From contig JAEEHW010000072.1 of the NCBI GenBank assembly GCA_016281055.1, forward strand, positions 1 to 55,264: a DNA stretch of 55,264 bases, written 5' to 3'. The position numbers and the translations under genes were made by a program. The notes under the pieces were generated by a model. It searched no databases. It had not been told where the DNA came from and saw only the letters and a list, made by a program, of their open reading frames with translations. Numbering within the stretch: position 1 is the first letter of the stretch; each line of letters starts with the position of its first letter. The DNA comes from Prevotella sp. (GTDB taxonomy: Bacteria; Bacteroidota; Bacteroidia; Bacteroidales; Bacteroidaceae). Shown here piece by piece: positions 15,864-22,900 of the stretch.

Positions 15864-17307
15864 TTTTTATTCTGACAAACATTATGTATGACATCAGGGC
15901 ACTGACAATCGTCACAAGCGAGCCCAGCAGCCAATACATCACACCTTCCGTGTTCTTGACAACCATGAGAGCCGCCAACAGCAATACGGTCTGAGCCACA
16001 AGGAACAAAACATTCCTCATGTTTGGCATCACGCCGTATTTATGTTTCATGCACACGACAACCCACAGAAGGTCAAGCACGTTGTAAACACATATACCAT
16101 AAGCCAGTCCCATCAGTCCAAACACAGCATAGCATACCGTGTAGCACAGGAACATCAGCATAAAGTCAACGACATCGACAAAGAGGAACATCTTCGAGTC
16201 ACCTGCGGCAAGTGGCATAAACGCCATAGGCTGCGACATGCTGCGCACGAGACACGACACGAGTGCTATCTCTAGTATCGGTATCACATCCACGAACTCA
16301 TCTGTCAACAGCAGTGGCACTATGATATGTATTCCCACGAGAAATGCCACCAGCATTGGAGCCGTAAGCATCTGCAGCACGTCTATCTGCCGGCACAGTG
16401 TCAGCGAGCGTTCCTTCTTGTCTGCAAAGACGCCAGACAGACGCGGATAGAAATCTGCCGTTATGCTTGATGCGAATATTCCGAGGAATGTCGATATTAT
16501 CATCGTCGTGGAAATATACAGGCCCACATCCTCCAGGCTTCCGCCGCAGTTGTTGATGAAAGCCTGAATGGCGAGCTTCGTACCGTGTTCAAGAAATCCC
16601 TGCAATACGAATGCACCGCCCAGCAGCAGCATCGGCTTTCCCGTAAGCATGAATATCCTGTCGAACCTGAGTTGCAGTGGTGTATCCTTATAAGAGAAGT
16701 GCATCACTATAAGCATCTGGCAAAACCCATAGAACAGTATTGCCGGAATCACACCCTTCATCCCATACATATAATACAACGGTATGTTTGTCAGCATGCC
16801 CACCAGTATGTTCACGGTACTGAGCGATGCAATGGCTTTCAGTTTTCGCGTGGCCTTGAGCACTGCCATCTCTCCGCAGGTCATCGTTGCCATGGCAACG
16901 GCAGGTGAAAGAACCATGAAACTCAACCAGTGTTCGCCATCGCCGAATGACATCACTGACAGCGGATATGCCAATGCAAGGCATACCAAGGCTCCAAAGA
17001 CGGAAAACACCACTACCCACGTTCTGACAAGCATCACCGTCTCTTCCATTGCCGAGCGGTCGCCCGTCTTTTTCCATGTCTCGTATGCCACGGATATCTC
17101 CCTGACACCGCTCTGGTCCATTCCCAGGTTGGTACTTTCGTGTATCAGCTCACGCGTTTCATTAAATATGGCACTGAGTCCGACACCTGCCGGACCCAGG
17201 AACATCGCCACCAATTTCGTGCGAACCAGATTGAGAAGTATGTTCAATGCCTGAACGCTGCCAAACAGCGTCGTAGCCTTGAATATGTTTTTATATTTAC
17301 TGTTCAT
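15853..17307 (-). CDS. Wzx-type O-antigen flippase (second)
   Basis: This 484-residue polytopic protein resembles O-antigen translocases. Near the N-terminus, FGSVQALNILLNLVRTKLVAMFLGPAG is followed by LIHESTNLGMDQSGVREISVAY, the typical early loop. About 12-14 membrane segments follow. It should flip a lipid-linked oligosaccharide across the inner membrane. It differs clearly from the flippase at 3733-5076. Overlaps of 11 nt with the GNAT-like gene upstream and the sulfotransferase-like gene downstream indicate one transcript. No dedicated Wzy lies next to it; the polytopic protein at 11888-13051 might fill that role. Confidence 0.88.
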   Translation of the reverse strand: MNSKYKNIFKATTLFGSVQALNILLNLVRTKLVAMFLGPAGVGLSAIFNETRELIHESTNLGMDQSGVREISVAYETWKKTGDRSAMEETVMLVRTWVVVFSVFGALVCLALAYPLSVMSFGDGEHWLSFMVLSPAVAMATMTCGEMAVLKATRKLKAIASLSTVNILVGMLTNIPLYYMYGMKGVIPAILFYGFCQMLIVMHFSYKDTPLQLRFDRIFMLTGKPMLLLGGAFVLQGFLEHGTKLAIQAFINNCGGSLEDVGLYISTTMIISTFLGIFASSITADFYPRLSGVFADKKERSLTLCRQIDVLQMLTAPMLVAFLVGIHIIVPLLLTDEFVDVIPILEIALVSCLVRSMSQPMAFMPLAAGDSKMFLFVDVVDFMLMFLCYTVCYAVFGLMGLAYGICVYNVLDLLWVVVCMKHKYGVMPNMRNVLFLVAQTVLLLAALMVVKNTEGVMYWLLGSLVTIVSALMSYIMFVRIKNEK

Positions 17308-18241
17308 TTATCCATTCGTATGTGTCGTAACACAGTGCCCTGGCTCCAAAACCTTCTTTCTGAAACAACAGGTTCCTGTTCAGCGTATAGCTGTCTGCTT
17401 CTGTTGACTTGCCAAAATCGAGATACCTCTGCTTCTGAAAACCATGCAGCAGAAAATCCACAGCGGCATCGACAGCCCCCATTCGTTTTCCCTCCTGCGT
17501 TGCAGATATATACTGAGTGTGCACCACCTGACTCGTGACATACGCCACGATGCCTCCTACCATCACGCCGTCTTTCGTTGCCGACACAAGGAGTACATTG
17601 TCAGGGAAACGGTTGTTCAGCAGCGTTATCTCTTCAAGCGTATGCACAGGTTTTGCGTCATGTTTCTGCAACAGGTTGTCACTGAGTATTGGCCAAAAGG
17701 CCGCAAAGTCCTTGCTAAACTCCACCTTCAGACCATTCTTCGCAGCGTTTCTCAGCCCGTATTTGCGACTCTCGCGCCATTTCAACGCATTGTGCATGTC
17801 TATCACTGACGACACGTCACGCTCCGCGATTCTGTAATTTCTGAATACTGTGTGCATGGCATACAGCGGTTCGTCTGAAGTCTGTGTGCAGTAAATCCAC
17901 GGTAACGCCTTATATACCACCCTTCTTATTCTGTTTTGTGCAAGAAACAAGCGCAGCGCCTCAAACATCTCTATCACAACCGATGTAACCTGGCGGCATC
18001 CTATTACGAGTCCCCCGTACGTCAGTCCCTGATGCGAATAAAGCGTATCATCCTTTATGTTCGCCGGTAGCAAGCCCACAAGTTTTCCTTCCTGACGGAA
18101 CATCAGCGAGCAGTCACAGAAGCGATCACTATGATAGTCCATATAGTCACGCAGAAAAAGGAATGTTCCGTTTTTTGACTTGCTCACGAAATCATCCCAT
18201 TCACATTTTCTGTCTTGAGTATATCTATTAACGACCACCAT
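17297..18241 (-). CDS. GNAT/FemAB-like acyltransferase
   Basis: This 314-residue protein looks like the two-lobed GNAT or FemAB-type acyltransferases of surface-polysaccharide loci. An N-terminal lobe contains GTFLFLRDYMDYHSDRF and KLVGLLPANI. A C-terminal lobe has ...DGVMVGGIVAYVTSQVVHTQYISATQEGKRMGAVDAAV, where the strand and following helix resemble the acyl-CoA or aminoacyl binding site, then YLDFGKSTE. It probably N-acylates an amino sugar or attaches an amino acid; the substrate is unknown. It is the first gene of the minus-strand operon, with a TAnnTTTG element (18260-18267) only about 20 nt upstream of the start, so the leader is very short. Confidence 0.75.
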   Translation of the reverse strand: MVVVNRYTQDRKCEWDDFVSKSKNGTFLFLRDYMDYHSDRFCDCSLMFRQEGKLVGLLPANIKDDTLYSHQGLTYGGLVIGCRQVTSVVIEMFEALRLFLAQNRIRRVVYKALPWIYCTQTSDEPLYAMHTVFRNYRIAERDVSSVIDMHNALKWRESRKYGLRNAAKNGLKVEFSKDFAAFWPILSDNLLQKHDAKPVHTLEEITLLNNRFPDNVLLVSATKDGVMVGGIVAYVTSQVVHTQYISATQEGKRMGAVDAAVDFLLHGFQKQRYLDFGKSTEADSYTLNRNLLFQKEGFGARALCYDTYEWINEQ

Positions 18242-18259
18242 ATTCTATAATGCTATATG

Positions 18260-18267
18260 CAAAGTTA
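18260..18267 (-). promoter_or_regulatory. Promoter -7 element for the minus-strand glycan operon
   Basis: On the minus strand this reads TAACTTTG, a match to TAnnTTTG. It lies 19 nt upstream of the GNAT-like start and 57 nt from the opposing promoter of the ATP-grasp gene. Confidence 0.65.
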
Positions 18268-18323
18268 CTAATATTTTTCTTCATACACAAGAAAAACAAT
18301 GATGATATGTCAGAAAAAATTAT

Positions 18324-18331
18324 TATCTTTG
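18324..18331 (+). promoter_or_regulatory. Promoter -7 element for the ATP-grasp gene
   Basis: TATCTTTG matches TAnnTTTG and lies 20 nt upstream of the first plausible start (18352). Because it lies downstream of the frame's first ATG at 18250, it argues against that longer start. Confidence 0.6.
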
Positions 18332-18351
18332 CATTTGGTTTGCATTACTAC

Positions 18352-19545
18352 ATGATGAGAAAGAAAAGAATAATGATTCTCGGTGCCAACGCCGGGCAGG
18401 CCATCGCCATCAACGAGGCTCACCGATTGGGATACCACGTCATCTCTGCCGACATACACCCCGATGCACCGGGTCATGCCGTCAGTGACGAACAGGCATA
18501 TATAGACATCACCGACCAGGACTGCGTACTGGCCGAGGCTCGCCGGCGACACATCGACGGCATAACACCATACTGGTCTGACGTGCTTGCCCCCGTGGCT
18601 GCATACGTGGCAGAGCAGTTGAGTCTGCCCGGCAACCCTACCAGCACCGTCGAAACAATGACACAGAAACAGCTGTTCCGTCAACTTCTCGCCAAAGGCG
18701 GTTTCCCCACCCCAAAAGCTAAGGGATGCCGTACCGTGGAAGAGGCCGTCAGTTTCTTCAGCACCGTCAATGCTCCTGCAATGCTCAAGCCTATTGATTC
18801 TTCAGGCAGCAGAGGGGTTTTTCGCGTGTGCAGCGCAGCCGACATACGAATGCACTTCGACGAGGCTCTCGCCCACTCCACACTGGGTAGTGTGATATTG
18901 GAGGAATTTATCGAGACCGACCTGCCCCAGCAAGACGGCGATATCTTCGTCATCGACGGCAAGGTGGTACTCTGGGGAATATGTGAGCAACACAAGGACG
19001 TGCGCCTTGCACCCTACACTCCCGCAGCGCTGCTGCTGCCCTCAGGCATCGACCATGACACCGATGCAAAGGCAAAGCGCCTGATACAGGATGTCATCAC
19101 TGCCCTTGACTTCCGCACAGGGCCCTGCAACGTAGAGTACATAGTGTCGCGTGACGGCCGCATCTTCATCCTCGACATTGGCCCTCGAAACGGCGGCAAC
19201 ATGATTCCGCAGGTGATACGCCGTGCCACAGGGCACAACGTCACCGCCATGACACTACAGGCTGCCGTTGGCGACGACATCGCAATGAATGAGGAGCCAC
19301 ACAGTACATGCGCCATGAGCATGGTGGTACATGCCGACCATGACGGTACACTCGGCGGGATAACTCTCGCCCAGTCACTGCAGCACCGTCTTTCTGACTG
19401 TCTGTATATGAGGCATGAGGGCGACCCCGTAAGGCAGTTTCACAACAGCAGCGACACCATTGCCTTCATGACTTTCTCCTTTGACAGCAGGGAAGAAATG
19501 CTCTCAGCACTCGACAAAAATCCAGTCAACGTGTGCGTAAGGTGA
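18352..19545 (+). CDS. ATP-grasp domain ligase
   Basis: This 397-residue enzyme has a Rossmann-like N-terminal part (IMILGANAGQAIAINEAHRLG) and an ATP-grasp core: QKQLFRQLLAKGGFPTPKAKG, AMLKPIDSSGSRGVF (the glycine-rich ATP loop), VILEEFIE, and the metal-binding VEYIVSRDGRIFILDIGPRNGGN. Enzymes of this shape (PurK, carbamoyl-phosphate synthase-like, D-Ala ligase-like) join a carboxylate to an amine via an acyl phosphate. The start at 18352 (or 18355) was chosen because a promoter lies just upstream. It is divergent from, and shares a control region with, the glycan operon. Decoration of a uronic acid or amino sugar with an amide is possible but unproven. Confidence 0.85.
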   Translation: MMRKKRIMILGANAGQAIAINEAHRLGYHVISADIHPDAPGHAVSDEQAYIDITDQDCVLAEARRRHIDGITPYWSDVLAPVAAYVAEQLSLPGNPTSTVETMTQKQLFRQLLAKGGFPTPKAKGCRTVEEAVSFFSTVNAPAMLKPIDSSGSRGVFRVCSAADIRMHFDEALAHSTLGSVILEEFIETDLPQQDGDIFVIDGKVVLWGICEQHKDVRLAPYTPAALLLPSGIDHDTDAKAKRLIQDVITALDFRTGPCNVEYIVSRDGRIFILDIGPRNGGNMIPQVIRRATGHNVTAMTLQAAVGDDIAMNEEPHSTCAMSMVVHADHDGTLGGITLAQSLQHRLSDCLYMRHEGDPVRQFHNSSDTIAFMTFSFDSREEMLSALDKNPVNVCVR

Positions 19546-19706
19546 AGGAAGGGATTTATGTCGATATTTTCCTATAATCGAGTGATGCTATTTGTGAACA
19601 AATGGCGCATGCTTTCGCCTGTCGAAATAGAGAGAGTCAGTCGAAATTTCCACCAATATAATTCGCATATCTACAAACTAAGAAATCCCTAATCGGGTCA
19701 TGACGG

Positions 19707-19824
19707 TGTAATATGCACCATTTTACGCTCTAAAAGCAAACAGTTTGCATGGTAATAGATATCATATTATACTGTAAAAGATATCATATTACAAGGTAAA
19801 AGATGCCCTATTACGATGCAAACT
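19707..19824. repeat. Intergenic repeat element, copy 2: 21-nt units bounded by a 9-bp inverted repeat
   Basis: Three direct units at 19751-19771, 19773-19793 and 19795-19815 have the same 22-nt period as copy 1 and the form GTAAAAGATATCATATTACA with changes. They are bounded exactly by AGTTTGCAT (19742-19750) and ATGCAAACT (19816-19824), which are reverse complements. A degenerate inverted unit lies upstream at 19707-19727. The centre unit differs from the copy-1 unit mainly in AGATATC for AGCTATC. No open reading frame is present. Confidence 0.82.
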
Positions 19825-19888
19825 TAAAGAGCAGACTCTTTGTTTTTTCTTTACCTCTTGATATTCAGCCTCTTGCTAAAAACAAAAA

Positions 19889-19940
19889 TCCTTGCGATAT
19901 TTCAGCCCGAAAGAAACTTTCATGACTGCTATCGCAAGGA
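19889..19940 (-). terminator. Terminator-like hairpin, conserved copy A
   Basis: A perfect 11-bp stem, TCCTTGCGATA with TATCGCAAGGA, encloses a 30-nt loop that itself contains GAAAG-TTT-CTTTC. On the minus strand a T-rich tract (ATTTTTGTTTTTA) follows at once. It lies 36 nt after the stop of the pectin esterase gene. A near-identical structure is found at 44835-44887. Confidence 0.75.
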
Positions 19941-19975
19941 AATGTCAGTTAAATACTGACTCTATCTTATGTTTA

Positions 19976-22900
19976 TCACTTTATTTTCTTAATTCCGTCA
20001 TGGATATATATTCTACTGGCAGACATATCGGAAACCATTTTTCCGTCGAGGGTAAAGATTCCTTTCTGTGATGTGCGGTTTGCCTCAGATGCCTGTACTC
20101 CTACAACGGCGGTGGCACTCTGAAGCACAACCTCGGCAGAGACATCGGAAAGACCGCCGTACTCATTGACAGACTGCACCGTAATGACATAGCCTTCCTC
20201 ACCTACATAACGGCAGTCGGTAGGGAATGCCACAGCCTTGCCATTGACCGTAACGACATAACATATAGCATAGTCGTCCTTCGTCCATGTGGCTACATTG
20301 CCGTTGACGGCGACAACAGGCTGAGAGGTTTTCTCTACTACGGGCATTGGATTCCAGTAGCCGGTTGCTGACGATGAACCGTCGCCAGAGAGCACGTTGT
20401 CAATAGTGTATTGCAGTACCTCGTCGTCAGTCAGTTTGTTCTTTGCCTTGCCCCAAACCTTCGTCCCGTTCTCGGTGTAGTAGTAATCCTCACGCGACAC
20501 AGCCTTTGAACCACTGAAGGCGTAGCCGTTGGCATCGTGGAAATCATATACCGCCCACAGAGCCGGCAGGCCTCCCATCGTTTCATACCACAGCGAATCG
20601 TTTGGCTGCAGTTCCATCTGCGTGTGCAGGAAGACGGTCTTTGGCTTCTCGTGCCACGGACGACCGAGCCATATAGAACCAGTCTGTGCATCGAAGTAAC
20701 TTGAGGTGATGCGTGTATTGTTGAATACATATCCCCACCGTGTAGCCTCCGGATGGTTTGGTGCCACGATGAATCCGCCTGTCTTGCGGTTGATGTCGAG
20801 CGTACATCCCTCAAACCACACATCACTTGCGCCATATATGAAGTCAACGGCACCATGTATCTCTGAGTTATTCCAGAAGGAACGGTTGTATGTTCCACCG
20901 TTGTAATAGGTGTCTTGGTAAGAGCGTGTGCGAATATTATTCAGTACGGCACGGTCGCCAGAGATATTGAAGCACAATGCCTGCGGACCTTCCATCTTCT
21001 TCTTAGTCCAGTTCTCATTGTCAACGGTAAGGTTCTCCATGTGGAAATCTGTACCCGCTGCCTGTACCTCTACTGCAGCACCTGCACCAATATGATACCA
21101 TACCTTCGAGTGGTCAGAAGCTACAGAACCATCAAGACGGTCGGTAGCAATGATAACATTATCACGACTCTGACCTATGATATGCACGTTTGGCTTGTTG
21201 ATGCACACTATGCGGCAGGAGTCATACTCATTGATGCCGCCGGCTATGCGCTCGGTCGCTGAACCGGAGTTTGAGGTCATGTCGGTATAGCGTGTGCCGT
21301 AACTGTCGTTGAATGTATAGTTAGGGTCACGATAGTAGCCGTTTCTTACATATATAAGATATGGAACTGTACCGTCACTTGGTGCTGCATCAATGGCATT
21401 CTGAATGGAACGATACTGGCGCGGCATGTCTCCCGTAGCCTCAATGAACTCTGCTTTCTTGATGTCAAGCTGTGTCAGCGTGCCGTCAACGATGGCATCA
21501 TACGTGCGAGCCGTCGGTTTCTTGCGGTCCATGACAGTGAAAGAGAAACTGCAGGCATCTGCAGCATTGCCGTTTCTGTCCTCTACGAAACCTGCAGGAA
21601 CGTTCACTGTATATACAGCACCATACTGAAGGTTGGCGTACGGGAAAGAAATAGACTTGCTGGCAAAGACTGGAGAAGCAGCCTTCACGTCACTGCCGCT
21701 GCCGAGTGTCACCTGTGCATCAGTTGATGCAGACTGTATGCGCTCTGAATATGTAATGGTTATGGTACCGCTTGCAGAGACACCGGCTGCACCGTTCTGA
21801 GGCAATGTGCTGACTACAGAAGGATTCTGACCGTCATCCTCTGCCACAGGGTCGCCAAGGATATACACGTTGCCTATGCCGCTCTCTGAGTGTTCACAGT
21901 ACGATAGTCCGCCAAAGGTCTGGTCTGCCGGGTATGCCGTCGACAGTTTCTCGTCACCTACCCCGGTGATGCGGATATAAACCGTTTCCTGGTCGATGGC
22001 TTTTGCTGGCAGATTAAACTCCAAAGACTTGACAACATTGGCGGTCATGTCCCATGCAGCACCGCTGATGTCGGTATAGTTAACGCCGTCGGTTGAATAC
22101 ATCGCCTTATAAGACTTGTTGGCCATGTTCTTTGCAGCCATGTCACCTACGAATGTCGCAGAGGTGAAGTTCTTCGTTGAGAACTGATACTGCCATGCAA
22201 TGTCGCTGGTGAGGTAGCCGTTCTGATAAAGACCGTTGATGCCCGTAAGCACCACGTTCTCACGATTACGCACTACAGGAGTACCTGTGCTCTGACTATA
22301 TACGAGAGAACCGTCAGACACTTTCACGATGCTGCACTTGGCATTGCGGTTGTCGTCCCATGTCACGTCTGCAGAGAATGGATAGCCCGATGTATTCTTG
22401 TATGCGTAACTTTGAGTGCTGCTTGCATCAAACACCGCTATGAATCCCTGCACCTCGAAGTTTGCAGCAAGCTGCATATCCCTGTCAACGGTAACGGTGC
22501 GTGTGGCAGTTGTCACATTGTTGTTCTCATATTCATCCGTCCAGCCATTGAACTTCAGAATCTTTGACTCGTTGGCTGTAGCAGTGATGACTGTTCCCTC
22601 CTCATATTTTCCTGCATGATCGTTAGGAGCAAGCGTAACTGAACCTATCTTTTTATCAAGGTCATTGGAAATCTTGGTTGTCACGGTATAGACATTAACG
22701 GGTTCAAATACAGCCGTAACATTATGGTCGGCATCCATCGTGATGGTTGTCTGAGCGTCAGTAGAGATTGTTGCGCCGTTCTCCTGCCACTCTGCAAAGG
22801 CATATCCAAAGCTTGGTGCAGCAGAAAGAACTACTTCCTTTCCTTCCTTGTAGCTGTCCATCATTGGGTCAACAGTAATGGTACCGGCATCAGCAGGACT

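Larger units (their letters stand above)
19546..19975. other. Gene-free interval between converging genes
   Basis: About 430 nt separate the ends of the ATP-grasp gene and the pectin esterase gene. No credible frame or RNA gene was seen. The interval holds the second copy of the 21-nt-unit repeat element (19707-19824) and a terminator-like hairpin (19889-19940). The segment 19546-19700 is otherwise unremarkable, with a few repeated GTCGAAAT words. Confidence 0.8.

Noticed and set aside
18250..18351. Longer ATP-grasp start at 18250
   Set aside because: The added 34 residues are hydrophobic and unlike the family, and a promoter -7 element lies inside them.
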